Assembly (NCBI RefSeq): GCF_021596505.1
Contig: NZ_PJIZ01000047.1
Coordinates: 1 to 51,027 of the forward strand
Reading direction: 5' to 3'
From: Nostoc sp. CMAA1605
GTDB lineage: Bacteria; Cyanobacteriota; Cyanobacteriia; Cyanobacteriales; Nostocaceae
Length of the DNA: 51,027 nucleotides
In this document: positions 8,741-17,116 of the stretch, in pieces
How positions within the stretch are numbered: position 1 is the first letter of the stretch
How the letters are laid out: each line of letters opens with the position of its first letter
Notes under the pieces: generated by a model
Seen by the model: only the letters and a program-made list of their open reading frames with translations
What the model was told of the DNA's origin: nothing
The model's database searches: none
Translations under genes and position numbers: made by a program

Positions 8741-9889
8741 CTAAGATAAAATATCTTTTAAAGCATAAATTACCTGGTCTTGCTGCTGAGTTGTGAGTTC
8801 TGGAAACATGGGTAGAGATAACACCTCATGGCAAATTTGTTCGGCTACTGGTAATTGCCCTGGTTGATAACCAAGGTGTTGATATGCTGGTTGCAGATGT
8901 AAAGGATAGGGATAATAAACCATTGAACCAATCCCTTTTTCTTGGAGTTGGTTGCGTACCAATTCACGCTGTGTGGCGGTATTACCGTTACTGCCTGCAC
9001 CCAATACACGAATAGTATATTGATTCCATACGCTCACACCGCCACTTAATGTTTGTGGTGCGATGATGCCAGGAATTTGACTGAGATATTGTTGATAATA
9101 GGCTGCGATCGCCTGACGTTGTTGATTCCACTGCTCTAAATAACGCAGCTTAATCTGCAATATTACCGCTTGTATGGCATCTAAACGACTATTTACGCCG
9201 ATTTCTTCATATTGATAGCGATTTTTTTGCCCATGCTCTTTAATAATTTTGACCTTAGCCGCCAACTCTGGATCATTGGTGGTAACTGCGCCACCATCGC
9301 CGCAAGCCCCTAAGTTTTTGGTAGGGTAAAAACTAAAGCAACCAAAGTGTCCTATACTGCCGACTTTTTTACCATCCCACATCGCGCCTGTCGATTGAGC
9401 GCAATCTTCAATTACAGCAATATTATGAGATTGTGCGATCGCCATCAATGCTGTCATATCCACAGGCTGTCCAAATAGATGCACTGGGATAATCGCTTTG
9501 GTTTGAGGTGTGATAGCTGCTGCTACTTGCTGTACATCTAGGTTAAATGTTGTCGCATCTATATCTACAAATACTGGCTTTGCACCGACAGCAATAATTA
9601 CTTCTACTGTAGCGACGAATGTAAAAGGGGTGGTAATGACTTCATCACCCGCACCAATTCCTAATGCACGTAGTGCCAAATATAACGCATCAGTACCAGA
9701 GTTACAAGCTACACAAGCAGTTGCACCATGATAACTAGCAAATTGCTGTTCAAAACTTTCTACTAAGGGGCCGCCAATATAACGACCGGATGCTAGAACC
9801 TCTACAACAGCAGCACTAACTTCAGCCTCTAGGGTAGTGTATTGCTGCTTGATATCAAAGGCAGGGACAGAATTTATACTTTGGATCAT
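8741..9889 (-). CDS. DegT/DnrJ/EryC1/StrS family PLP-dependent aminotransferase
   Basis: A 382-residue sugar aminotransferase-type protein. Visible marks of the family are GRYIGGPLVESFE near the N-terminus, NSGTDALYLALRALGIG (PLP phosphate contact), EVITTPFTFVAT, FVDIDATTFNLD, PVHLFGQPVDM, VIEDCAQSTGA (the Asp that holds the PLP nitrogen), and SFYPTKNLGACGDGG, in which the Lys forms the Schiff base. NSRLDAIQAVIL and a C-terminal YPYPLHLQPAY follow. Such enzymes transfer an amino group to a keto-sugar nucleotide for surface polysaccharide or glycan synthesis. No sugar-nucleotide genes lie next to it, so the substrate is unknown. Length and motifs indicate a complete gene. Confidence 0.93.
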   Translation of the reverse strand: MIQSINSVPAFDIKQQYTTLEAEVSAAVVEVLASGRYIGGPLVESFEQQFASYHGATACVACNSGTDALYLALRALGIGAGDEVITTPFTFVATVEVIIAVGAKPVFVDIDATTFNLDVQQVAAAITPQTKAIIPVHLFGQPVDMTALMAIAQSHNIAVIEDCAQSTGAMWDGKKVGSIGHFGCFSFYPTKNLGACGDGGAVTTNDPELAAKVKIIKEHGQKNRYQYEEIGVNSRLDAIQAVILQIKLRYLEQWNQQRQAIAAYYQQYLSQIPGIIAPQTLSGGVSVWNQYTIRVLGAGSNGNTATQRELVRNQLQEKGIGSMVYYPYPLHLQPAYQHLGYQPGQLPVAEQICHEVLSLPMFPELTTQQQDQVIYALKDILS

Positions 9890-10172
9890 AAGTTTTCATT
9901 TTAGTCTGAAGATACAAAGAATACACACCGACTGTCAATTCTTGCTAAGGGAATTTATTCTCAAAAAAGCTTGTCAAGACTGTCGCCTGAGATACTTATA
10001 AAGCAAGGATTATTACCGCAATAATTCTATGGGTAAAACGTGCATCAGTGGTAAATTATGAGTGCCTGTTTGTAAACTGACTATCTTGGGCATGGGGCAT
10101 AGGGCATGGGGAATTGGATTTTTCTTCCCCTACACCCCTAAACCCTTACACCCCTAAACCCCTAAACCACCC
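9890..10172. repeat. Intergenic region ending in CCCCTAAA/GGGCATG repeats
   Basis: This gap of 283 bp between divergent genes contains GGGCATG/GGGCATA heptads at 10090-10111 and CCCCTAAA/CCCTTACA units at 10128-10170 directly in front of the fetB-like start codon. The repeats occupy the position of its 5' leader. Confidence 0.75.
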
Positions 10173-10949
10173 ATGCAAGATTTAATCAAGTTAGATTTGG
10201 TAGATTTAGCGATCGCTGTAGGATTGATGGTGATCGCTATTGGGATATCTGCTTGGGAAAGATTGGGATTAGAGTTAAATTTAGCGATCGCTACCGGTAG
10301 AACTATCCTACAGTTAGCTGTTTTGGGATACGTTTTAGACTTCATCTTTGCTGTGGGCAATCCTTGGGCTGTTTTAGCGGCTCTAGTTGTCATGCTGACA
10401 ATTACGGCGATTGTCGCACGAAATCGGATCAGTCAAAAGATTCCTGGTGTATTGCCTTTAGTTTGGGGTGCAATTTTTGTGAGTACCCTGATGACACTGG
10501 TTTACACCAACTTCTTAATCATTCAACCAGATAAATGGTACGAACCGCGTTATATTATTCCCCTGGCGGGGATTGTGTTAGGAAATGGGATGAATGCAGC
10601 TGCGATCGCTGGGGAACGTTTAGTGAATAGTATGAACACCTTTCCCAACGAAATCGAAACCCATTTAAGTTTAGGTGCTACTCCCCAACAAGCTACCAAC
10701 CAGTACCGCAAAGAAGCCATCCGCGCCGCCTTACTACCAACTATCAACCAGATGATTTTGGTGGGGATGGTAGCAATCCCTGGAATCACCACGGGACAGT
10801 TACTAGCTGGGATTACACCCCTAGAGGCTGTATCTTACGAAATTTTGATTATTTTCATGGTGGCTTTCGCCAATTTACTCACCACAGTTTTAATTACTAA
10901 AGGATTATGTCGTCAGTTCTTTAATTCCGCCGCGCAGTTGGTGAGATAA
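10173..10949 (+). CDS. FetB-like (UPF0014) ABC transporter permease
   Basis: A 258-residue integral membrane protein with about seven hydrophobic segments, including LAIAVGLMVIAIGISAW, TILQLAVLGYVLDFIFAV, PWAVLAALVVMLTITAIVA and VSYEILIIFMVAFANLL. The UPF0014 signature is clear: IPLAGIVLGNGMNAAAIAGERL, the coupling-helix segment LSLGATPQQATNQYRKEAIRAALLPTINQM, and GMVAIPGITTGQLLAG. FetB pairs with the ATPase FetA in iron export and oxidative-stress resistance in E. coli. No fetA-like ATPase is adjacent, so the partner must be elsewhere or the gene is an orphan. The substrate is inferred from the family only. Confidence 0.9.
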   Translation: MQDLIKLDLVDLAIAVGLMVIAIGISAWERLGLELNLAIATGRTILQLAVLGYVLDFIFAVGNPWAVLAALVVMLTITAIVARNRISQKIPGVLPLVWGAIFVSTLMTLVYTNFLIIQPDKWYEPRYIIPLAGIVLGNGMNAAAIAGERLVNSMNTFPNEIETHLSLGATPQQATNQYRKEAIRAALLPTINQMILVGMVAIPGITTGQLLAGITPLEAVSYEILIIFMVAFANLLTTVLITKGLCRQFFNSAAQLVR

Positions 10950-10979
10950 GGGATTGGGGATTGGGGATTGGGGATTGGG
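10950..10979. repeat. GGGGATT tandem repeat
   Basis: Four GGGGATT heptads follow directly after the stop codon of the FetB-like gene. Confidence 0.8.
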
Positions 10980-11084
10980 TAGAACTTAGCTAACTAATGA
11001 TTTATCCGTCTTTGGGAAAACACTATCCCAATTGGGCATGATGGATTGTGTACTGGTGTACTTGCTGATAGAATGACAAATGTA

Positions 11085-11130
11085 CATGAACACAGACCAA
11101 GAAAATACATTGCTATTGTCTGGGTTCATG
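11085..11130 (+). promoter_or_regulatory. Inverted repeat upstream of the small RHH-like gene
   Basis: CATGAACACAGAC (11085-11097) matches the complement of GTCTGGGTTCATG (11118-11130) at 12 of 13 positions, with a 20-base spacer. A shorter palindrome GTAC-TGGT-GTAC lies at 11050-11061. The position, 37-82 bases before the start codon of a putative DNA-binding protein, fits an autoregulatory operator or a leader hairpin. This is inference. Confidence 0.45.
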
Positions 11131-11166
11131 TCACCATAGATTTAATATCTATGCTGATGAACTTCT

Positions 11167-11367
11167 ATGACTGAAAATCTGCGAGGTAAGAGAGGAGATC
11201 CCAACTATCGATTAATCTCTGGTTACATACCAAAAGACCTAGCATTACTATTTAAAACTATTTGCGCTGCTACTGAAACAGATCAAAGCAAAGCACTTGA
11301 AGAAATGATCACTCATTGGGCTAGGGAAAAACAATCAATTCTAGATGAAGTGAGGCAAGATAAGTAA
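11167..11367 (+). CDS. Small ribbon-helix-helix-like protein
   Basis: A 66-residue protein. The layout is a short basic N-terminus (MTENLRGKRGD), a strand (NYRLISGYIPKDL), a helix (ALLFKTICAATETD), a turn, and a second helix (QSKALEEMITHWAREK). This fits the beta-alpha-alpha pattern of CopG/Arc-type DNA-binding proteins, which often repress plasmid or toxin-antitoxin genes. It precedes the first XisH-XisI pair by 57 bp on the same strand and could be co-transcribed with it. The fold call is by pattern only. Confidence 0.6.
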   Translation: MTENLRGKRGDPNYRLISGYIPKDLALLFKTICAATETDQSKALEEMITHWAREKQSILDEVRQDK

Positions 11368-11424
11368 AAGACAGTATGACAGACATACCAGAACAATCTA
11401 GCAGACAAAAGAACTATATATGCT

Positions 11425-11841
11425 ATGGCGGCAAAGGATCTGTTTCATCAAGCAGTAAAGAACGCTTTACAAAAAGAACAGTGGATTATCACTAGCGATC
11501 CGCTCAAAATAGAAGTGGGTGGAACAAAGTTTGAAATAGATTTAGGGGCAGAAAAAATCTTAGCTGCTGAACGAAACAATGAAAAAATTGCCGTTGAAAT
11601 TAAAACTTTTCTAAGTGACTCACCTGTTACAGATTACCATGCAGCACTAGGTCAATTTCTCAACTACCGTCTAGCTCTAGAACTAAGCGAACCTGAACGC
11701 ACCCTATATCTAGCGATTCCAGTTATTGTGCATCAGTCATTTTTTCAACGTGAATTTGCCCAGCTTTCGGTTGAAAGATATCAAATTAAGCGACTTATTT
11801 ACAATCCAATAGAAGAGGTGATTGTACAGTGGATAAACTAG
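11425..11841 (+). CDS. xisH: XisH family protein (pair 1)
   Basis: A 138-residue protein of the XisH family (DUF4351-unrelated; Pfam XisH), first known as a controlling factor for excision of the Anabaena fdxN element. The family landmarks are present: KDLFHQAVKNALQKEQW at the N-terminus, EIDLGAEKILAAER, then IAVEIKTF, HAALGQFLNYRLAL and PERTLYLAI. The E-x-K in AVEIK together with the upstream acidic residue fits a PD-(D/E)XK nuclease core. It overlaps the next gene, xisI, by 13 bp, so translation is likely coupled. No fdxN element recombinase (XisF) is nearby, which fits the wider view that XisHI pairs are stand-alone modules of unknown role. Confidence 0.92.
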   Translation: MAAKDLFHQAVKNALQKEQWIITSDPLKIEVGGTKFEIDLGAEKILAAERNNEKIAVEIKTFLSDSPVTDYHAALGQFLNYRLALELSEPERTLYLAIPVIVHQSFFQREFAQLSVERYQIKRLIYNPIEEVIVQWIN

Positions 11842-12164
11842 AGCATTATCGCCAGTGTATTCAAGAAATCCTGAGAAACTATACTGCCATCCCCATCGCC
11901 AACGGCGAAATCGAATCACAAACTGTTTTCGATATTCAGCAAGACCATTATCAGGTGATGAACGTAGGCTGGGATGGTGATCGTAGAGTGCATGGCTGTG
12001 TATTGCATCTAGATATTAAAGATGGAAAAATTTGGATACAACATAACTCAACCGAACTGCAAATTGCCCATGAATTAGCGAATATGGGTATTCCTAAACA
12101 AGATATTGTCTTAGGTTTCCAAGCTCCCTATGTGCGAGAGTACACAGGCTTTGGTGTTGGATAA
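11829..12164 (+). CDS. xisI: XisI family protein (pair 1)
   Basis: A 111-residue protein of the XisI family: MDKLEHYRQCIQEIL, then the acidic strand pattern QTVFDIQQDHYQVMNVGWD, RRVHGCVLHLDIKDGKIWIQ, and the typical C-terminus GIPKQDIVLGFQAPYVREYTGFGVG. XisI proteins nearly always follow XisH with an overlap, as here (11829-11841). The fixed pairing suggests that the two proteins form a complex; whether XisI acts as an inhibitor of XisH is not known. Confidence 0.92.
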   Translation: MDKLEHYRQCIQEILRNYTAIPIANGEIESQTVFDIQQDHYQVMNVGWDGDRRVHGCVLHLDIKDGKIWIQHNSTELQIAHELANMGIPKQDIVLGFQAPYVREYTGFGVG

Positions 12165-12174
12165 ATAAGCAACA

Positions 12175-12384
12175 TAAGTCTCCTTTAACGAAAAAGATAA
12201 GCTTCAAAGCTGTACTCCATACCGATCTGCTAACGCCTTTTGTGGGTGATTTTCTCCCCCTGCTCCCTGCTCCCCTTCGACTTCGCTCAGGGCAAGCCTG
12301 CTCCCCTGCCTTTTCACTTTCGGCTTTTTGTACTAGTACCTCGCCTCACACTAAAATGGGAAGTGAAGTTCTCTATTAACTAAA
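12175..12384. repeat. Intergenic CTCCCTGCTCCC / CTTCGACTTCGCTCAG repeat block
   Basis: Between the first XisI gene and the next gene lies a block (about 12252-12315) of CTGCTCCC units containing CCTTCGACTTCGCTCAGGGCA. This is an interspersed repeat, related to the TGAGCTTGTCGAAG copies at 40172-40234. Confidence 0.65.
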
Positions 12385-14238
12385 GTGTCTGACTCATTGC
12401 CATTGCGCGATCGCTATCTCGCCCTGATTGATGAAATTGTTCAACTCACCCTCCAAGGGAAAATTAGCTCTGTGGAGATGGTGTATCAAATGCTGCAAAA
12501 AAATATCTTGGCAGGTACGGGAGAAATCTTTGAGTTAGGTTTGAGCGATCGCCTCAACGCCATCCAAGCTCAAGTAGATAGCGAAACAGATGAACTCAAA
12601 CAAGCCAAGGCTAACCGGAGTTTACGGGCAATTAAGACAATTCAAACGCAATGGCAAAGATATAGAGAACAAAATAAAGCCACGGAAGCGATCGCTTCTG
12701 CATCTCAACAAATTACCACAGCCGCCACAGATGAACGTCTAGCCACATTTTTACGTCTGATTGATCCCAACCTCAAAGAACCACTTAACACAGCGCAATT
12801 ACAGCAACTATCTAAATCTTTGCAGCAATTTTCCCAGTTTAGCGAAGATATAGCGCAGATATCCCAGGGAATTACCCGTGGGTTAACAGCTTGGCAAAGG
12901 TTACAAGAACATTTAGTTAGCTGGATGTATGAGCAGAATCAAGCCTTGGGTTTTGGTGGTGTACCAGGAGAAACTGGCCCTTGGGCTACTTGGGCGAAAA
13001 AAGTGAATAGTGAGTTACCGCAAACATTATTACGCACCTTAGCGGTAGAACAATCTGCCATTCCCTTTGCTCAACAGCACAGCACTATTAGCTTAAGTGA
13101 TTGGGTAGAAATAGCCTTAATTTTGCAGTATTTACAACGGGGTTTAGTAAGTTGGTTTGACCAACAACCATACAACATTCAAGCTGGTTCAAAACTGTCG
13201 ATTTCTACTTTTTTAACTTTTGCAGTCATTTGGAGTCAGTTAGCAAGTGGTTTCCAAAGCCAGACACTCTACAGTAATGGCGCATCACAAATCATGCTCC
13301 AAATTTTACGCACCTTTGCTCAACGCCCCTATTTTCCTCTATATGGTGGTATTTTCGCGTCCTTTTCTGGCAGTTATTTACGCGATGCTTTAGATTATTT
13401 AGACGAGCCATTACGCAAAGTGGCGATGACTCAGGAAAAAGCACGAATTTTGACCCTTTTAGGGTATTCCCAGCGTGCTTTAGGTCAATATCAACGTTCT
13501 ATCAAGTTTCATGAGCAAGCCTTAGAAATTGCCAGAAACGCAGGCGATCGCCCCTGTGAAATTGCCAACCTCAATCACCTCAGCCGGACTTACGTACAAG
13601 AGCAAAATTATTCTGAAGCCATTAATCAGAGCCAAAGAGCCTTAATGTTAAGTAGACAAGCAGGCGATAAAACAGGAGAAGCCAACGCCTTAGTTAACTT
13701 AGGCTACAGCGAAGTCATGCAAGCGCAACAACTGGAACAAGCCGAACCAGAAACCTATGAAATGGCAATTAACTATTTAGAACAAGGATTAAAATTAACA
13801 GAAAAACTAGGCGATATTCAAAGTAAAGCCCTATGTCTAAGTAGTTTAGGCATAGCATATTTAGTAATTCAAGAACCACAAAATGCCATTCAATATCTAG
13901 AAGAAGGCTTCAAAATAGCCCAAATTTCCGGTGATTTATATTTACAAGGTAGAAATTTAGCGAATCTAGCTGAAGCCAGTTACCAACTACAAAACTTTGA
14001 AACAGTCATTTACACAGGTTGTCTAGGAATGTATCTCCTAGAGCAAATAGCCTCAAATGAATGGCGACAACCAGCAAGGTTATTAATAATTTTACAAGGA
14101 CAAATAGGTGTAGAAAGTTTTCAAAACCTACTACAACAACACCGCCCCAAAATAATACCCATCATCGGCGTAGACGGGTATGATTACATTCCCAAATTGC
14201 TCATAAAATACCAAGAAGACATTGACCTAACATCTTAA
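12385..14238 (+). CDS. Large TPR protein with conserved cyanobacterial N-terminal region
   Basis: A 617-residue soluble protein starting at GTG. Residues 1-330 form an all-helical region of unknown function with LIDEIVQLTLQGKISSVEMVYQML at the front and a WMYEQNQALGFGG segment. From about 335 come TPR units: RILTLLGYSQRALGQYQRSIKFHEQAL, CEIANLNHLSRTYVQEQNYSEAINQ, EANALVNLGYSEVM, and ALCLSSLGIAYLVIQEPQNAIQYLEE. No enzyme motif is visible. A Ser/Thr kinase gene follows on the same strand with a gap of about 85 bp that contains repeats. The two may share a transcript, with this protein as scaffold (inference). Confidence 0.8.
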   Translation: MSDSLPLRDRYLALIDEIVQLTLQGKISSVEMVYQMLQKNILAGTGEIFELGLSDRLNAIQAQVDSETDELKQAKANRSLRAIKTIQTQWQRYREQNKATEAIASASQQITTAATDERLATFLRLIDPNLKEPLNTAQLQQLSKSLQQFSQFSEDIAQISQGITRGLTAWQRLQEHLVSWMYEQNQALGFGGVPGETGPWATWAKKVNSELPQTLLRTLAVEQSAIPFAQQHSTISLSDWVEIALILQYLQRGLVSWFDQQPYNIQAGSKLSISTFLTFAVIWSQLASGFQSQTLYSNGASQIMLQILRTFAQRPYFPLYGGIFASFSGSYLRDALDYLDEPLRKVAMTQEKARILTLLGYSQRALGQYQRSIKFHEQALEIARNAGDRPCEIANLNHLSRTYVQEQNYSEAINQSQRALMLSRQAGDKTGEANALVNLGYSEVMQAQQLEQAEPETYEMAINYLEQGLKLTEKLGDIQSKALCLSSLGIAYLVIQEPQNAIQYLEEGFKIAQISGDLYLQGRNLANLAEASYQLQNFETVIYTGCLGMYLLEQIASNEWRQPARLLIILQGQIGVESFQNLLQQHRPKIIPIIGVDGYDYIPKLLIKYQEDIDLTS

Positions 14239-14300
14239 TAAATGCCCAATGCCCAATGCCCCATACCCCATATCCCATACCCATATATGGTATAAAACTT
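14239..14300. repeat. ATGCCCA/CATACCC repeats
   Basis: Heptads of the type GCCCAAT, CCCCATA and CCCATAC run directly after the stop codon of the TPR gene and fill the short gap before the kinase gene. Confidence 0.7.
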
Positions 14301-14322
14301 CTAGCAAGCATTGGTGACTGGG

Positions 14323-15732
14323 ATGATAGGTCAAATTCTCGGTGGACGCTACCAAATTACAGCACAACTTGGTCAAGGTGGATTTGGCATTACCTACACA
14401 GCCATTGATACAGGAAGACCAGGGACTCCTCAGTGTATCGTCAAGCAGTTTAAACCAATGTCTGTCAGTTTATATACTTTGACGAATGCTAAAAGATTGT
14501 TTGACACCGAAGCCGAAAAACTAGAAAGGTTAGGAACTCATGACCAGATTCCCCGACTTTTGGCATTCTTTGAAGAAAACCAACAATTTTATATAGTACA
14601 AGAATATATAGAAGGTCACGACATAGCGCAAGAATTAATTACTGGTCAAAAGCTGAGTGAGGCGATCGTAATTCAACTTTTACAAGATATTTTAGAAGTC
14701 TTAAATTTTGTTCATGAACAGAAATTAATTCATCGGGATCTTAAACCCTCAAATATTCGCCGCCGCAAATCTGACGGCAAAATTATTTTAATCGATTTTG
14801 GTGCAGTTAAGGAAGTTACCACTCAGTTTGTTAATGCTCAAGGACAAACAAGTTTGACTGTTGCTGTTGGTACTCATGGTTATATACCAAGTGAACAAAC
14901 CAATGGTAAACCAACTTTTCAGAGTGATATTTATGCAGTCGGAATTATCGCCATCCAAGCTTTAACAGGCATAAATCCCTACCCTGGAGGGTTTCCCACA
15001 GATTCAAAAACAGGTGAAATTATCTGGCGCAATCATGCTCAAGTTAGTTCTAAACTAGCAAATATCATTGATAAAATGGTGCGCTACGATTACCGTCAGC
15101 GTTATCAATCAGTTAATGAAGTATTGCAAGCTATAAAAACTTTATCTCGGAAGTATTCACCGAAAAAATTATGGTTTGGTGCGGGTTTATTAGTATTAAT
15201 TACACCTGTAATTTTCTGGATTTTCTCCCAATTGAATAAACCAAAACCTACATTTACAACTTATGATGGCGTAAATACTGGTATTACAATTAAATATCCT
15301 TCAGCCGACTGGCAACTAATTAAACCTCCTGGGGGAGATTTTGAGGATGAGGTGATTAAATTTGTCCCAAAGAATCAGAATCAGGAAAGTAAATGTATTT
15401 TAGAAGTTGTGATCAATAGTCATGAACTACCTAAAAAATTATTATCTCTGGATGAATTTAAAAGTGAAGCATTAAAACAAATCCAAAATAATAATCCGAA
15501 TCAACAAATTACGGATGCTTCTCAACCATCAACCACACTATCAAAATTTCCGGCTTATCAATTAACTTACACTCGCCAAGATGGGGAATGTAAGCTGCAA
15601 GCAATGGAAATCGGTACACTCAGAAATGGCAAGGCTTACTTCATCACCTATACAGCAGAAGAGAAAGAATATAACAAATATTTAGATGTGGTTGAGGAAA
15701 TGATTAATTCATTTGAAATTAAAGCCGAATGA
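14323..15732 (+). CDS. Membrane-anchored Ser/Thr protein kinase (Pkn2-type) with PsbP-like C-terminal domain
   Basis: About 469 residues. Kinase motifs: GQGGFGITY (glycine loop), IVKQF (ATP Lys), EEYIEG hinge-like QEYIEG, HRDLKPSN (catalytic loop with Asp), LIDFGAV (DFG), and GTHGYIPSEQ (activation segment). After the kinase domain (about residues 5-285) comes a TM helix (FGAGLLVLITPVIFWIFS) and an extracytoplasmic domain with SADWQLIKPPG, which resembles PsbP/DUF1795-type domains. The protein would phosphorylate Ser/Thr targets in response to a periplasmic or thylakoid-lumen signal (inference). TTG (14311) and GTG (14314) are possible earlier starts. I chose the ATG at 14323 because homologues begin close to the GQILGGRYQI segment. 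Confidence 0.88.
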   Translation: MIGQILGGRYQITAQLGQGGFGITYTAIDTGRPGTPQCIVKQFKPMSVSLYTLTNAKRLFDTEAEKLERLGTHDQIPRLLAFFEENQQFYIVQEYIEGHDIAQELITGQKLSEAIVIQLLQDILEVLNFVHEQKLIHRDLKPSNIRRRKSDGKIILIDFGAVKEVTTQFVNAQGQTSLTVAVGTHGYIPSEQTNGKPTFQSDIYAVGIIAIQALTGINPYPGGFPTDSKTGEIIWRNHAQVSSKLANIIDKMVRYDYRQRYQSVNEVLQAIKTLSRKYSPKKLWFGAGLLVLITPVIFWIFSQLNKPKPTFTTYDGVNTGITIKYPSADWQLIKPPGGDFEDEVIKFVPKNQNQESKCILEVVINSHELPKKLLSLDEFKSEALKQIQNNNPNQQITDASQPSTTLSKFPAYQLTYTRQDGECKLQAMEIGTLRNGKAYFITYTAEEKEYNKYLDVVEEMINSFEIKAE

Positions 15733-15866
15733 ATTATCATTTTTGAATGCTTACACAACTGGCATATTCTTTATGTGGTCACGCACCAACTATCAATTGT
15801 GACACTTACGTAAGTCCTGTATAAGTCTGGTTTAAAATAGCCTAATTGTCGGCATAGTAAACCCCT

Positions 15867-16277
15867 ATGGCAAAAGATAAATTTCATAATGTTGTTAAAA
15901 ATGCTTTAGAAAAAGACGGCTGGAATATTACAGCCGACCCCTACGAAATTAATATTGATGATGTCGATTTTGAGATTGATTTAGCAGCAGAGGAACTTTT
16001 AGGAGCAGAGAGAGAAGGACGAAAAATAGCGGTATAAATTAAAAGTTTTATTAGTCCATCGAATGTTTCCGAATTTCATACAGCCTTGGGACAATTTTTA
16101 AATTATCGGGATGCTTTAGATACAATTGAACCAGAACGTCTGCTTTATTTGGCTGTAAGATTGCCTGTTTATGAAACTTTTTTTCAACGAAAATTTATTA
16201 TATCGGCAGTTGTAAAATATCAATTACGACTGATGATTTACGATGTAGAAGAAGAGGTTATTAGTCAATGGCTGTAG
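15867..16277 (+). pseudogene. xisH: XisH family gene with in-frame stop at the presumed catalytic Glu (pair 2)
   Basis: The frame from the ATG at 15867 reads MAKDKFHNVVKNALEKDGWN, EIDLAAEELLGAEREGRKIAV and then TAA at 16035-16037. It continues in the same frame as IKSFISPSNVSEFHTALGQFLNYRDAL to the stop at 16275-16277. In the other two XisH copies this codon is Glu (IAVEIK), so GAA to TAA would explain it with one base change. The Glu belongs to the E-x-K motif of the nuclease-like core. The rest of the gene (137 codons) is intact in frame. The downstream xisI still overlaps the 3' end by 10 bp and is intact. Truncation leaves a 56-residue fragment without the active site. Confidence 0.9.
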
Positions 16278-16606
16278 AGCAATATCGACAATATATTCGG
16301 CAGATTCTTTTGGAACGACAAAAGAGAGCTTCAATGTCACGAAATTACGAAGAGTATGAGGTGCAAACGATTTTTGACGAGCAGCAAGACCATTATCAAT
16401 TACTTTATGTCGGTTGGAGAGGAAATAAACGGGATTTTGGTTGTATTTTACATCTTGATATCAAAGATGGAAAAATTTGGATTCAACATGATGGTACTGA
16501 AGTTGGAATTGCTAATCAATTAGTAGAAATGGGAGTACCTAAGCAAGATATTATTTTAGCATTTCATGAACCCTATATACGTCAGTTTACTGAATTTGGC
16601 AGTTAA
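16268..16606 (+). CDS. xisI: XisI family protein (pair 2, partner XisH broken)
   Basis: A 112-residue complete XisI: MAVEQYRQYIRQILLERQ, then QTIFDEQQDHYQLLYVGWRG, DFGCILHLDIKDGKIWIQHD, and GVPKQDIILAFHEPYIRQFTEFGS. It overlaps the last codons of the disrupted xisH (ATGGCTGTAG). Coupling to XisH translation would be lost because ribosomes stop at 16037, so it would need re-initiation or its own start. Retention of a full-length XisI beside a dead XisH is notable. Confidence 0.9.
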   Translation: MAVEQYRQYIRQILLERQKRASMSRNYEEYEVQTIFDEQQDHYQLLYVGWRGNKRDFGCILHLDIKDGKIWIQHDGTEVGIANQLVEMGVPKQDIILAFHEPYIRQFTEFGS

Positions 16607-16870
16607 AAATAAAATTATGTAATTTAACCTATACTGTAAAGCGATCGCAATTTTCATTCAATCTATATCGTCAAGGCGATCGCCCTCCCGATTCACCGAA
16701 TCAAGTTAAAAGACAAAAGAATCAATTAAGTTTTTTCACTTACTACAGCAGGTTTTTGAAGGGACATGGGAAGAAATTCTGCAACACACCTCTGAATTTG
16801 CCATGTTGGGTAGCGATGCGCTTTACACAAGATAAAATAAGATTACTATTACAAGCAAAAAATATTCTTT
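16607..16870. other. Intergenic region with HIP1 sites and a gene scrap
   Basis: Two HIP1-type GCGATCGC sites occur at about 16640 and 16677, and a short coding remnant at 16746-16806 (listed separately). Nothing else is recognised. Confidence 0.6.
16746..16806 (+). pseudogene. Scrap of an antitoxin-like gene
   Basis: One frame reads QQVFEGTWEEILQHTSEFA. To my recollection this matches the N-terminal part of small cyanobacterial proteins of the type 'xxIFEGTWEEIxxxASELxG', which precede PIN toxins. The usual continuation is missing and there is no start codon, so this is at most a remnant of about 20 codons. Tentative. Confidence 0.35.
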
Positions 16871-17116
16871 ATGGACTGGCGAGAATATATTCATTCTGAT
16901 CCCAAAATATTGTTAGGTAAACCAACTGTAAAAGGCACACGGTTATCTGTTGAATTTATACTAGGTTTATTTGCTAGAGGTTGGACAGTAGAGCAAATTT
17001 TAGCTAATTACCCAATTTTAACACCGGAAGCTTTACAAGCTGTGTTTATATTTGTCACTGAGTGTATGCAAGATGAATCTTTGTATATGCTACCGTTTTT
17101 ATCTGAGTCAGCATGA
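16871..17116 (+). CDS. DUF433 antitoxin-like protein
   Basis: An 81-residue DUF433 protein: MDWREYIHSDPKILLGKPTV followed by KGTRLSVEFILGLFARGWTVEQILANYPILTPEALQAVF. The GKPTVKGTRLSVE segment is the family signature and the rest is a winged-helix-like DNA-binding fold. DUF433 proteins are normally antitoxins for a DUF5615 PIN-like toxin that overlaps by ATGA. Here the ATGA overlap (17113-17116) and the first ten toxin residues are present, but the toxin is cut off. The antitoxin gene is complete. Confidence 0.9.
   Translation: MDWREYIHSDPKILLGKPTVKGTRLSVEFILGLFARGWTVEQILANYPILTPEALQAVFIFVTECMQDESLYMLPFLSESA

Noticed and set aside
11050..11061. GTACTGGTGTAC as an NtcA site
   Set aside because: NtcA sites have GTA-N8-TAC; here the spacer is six bases.
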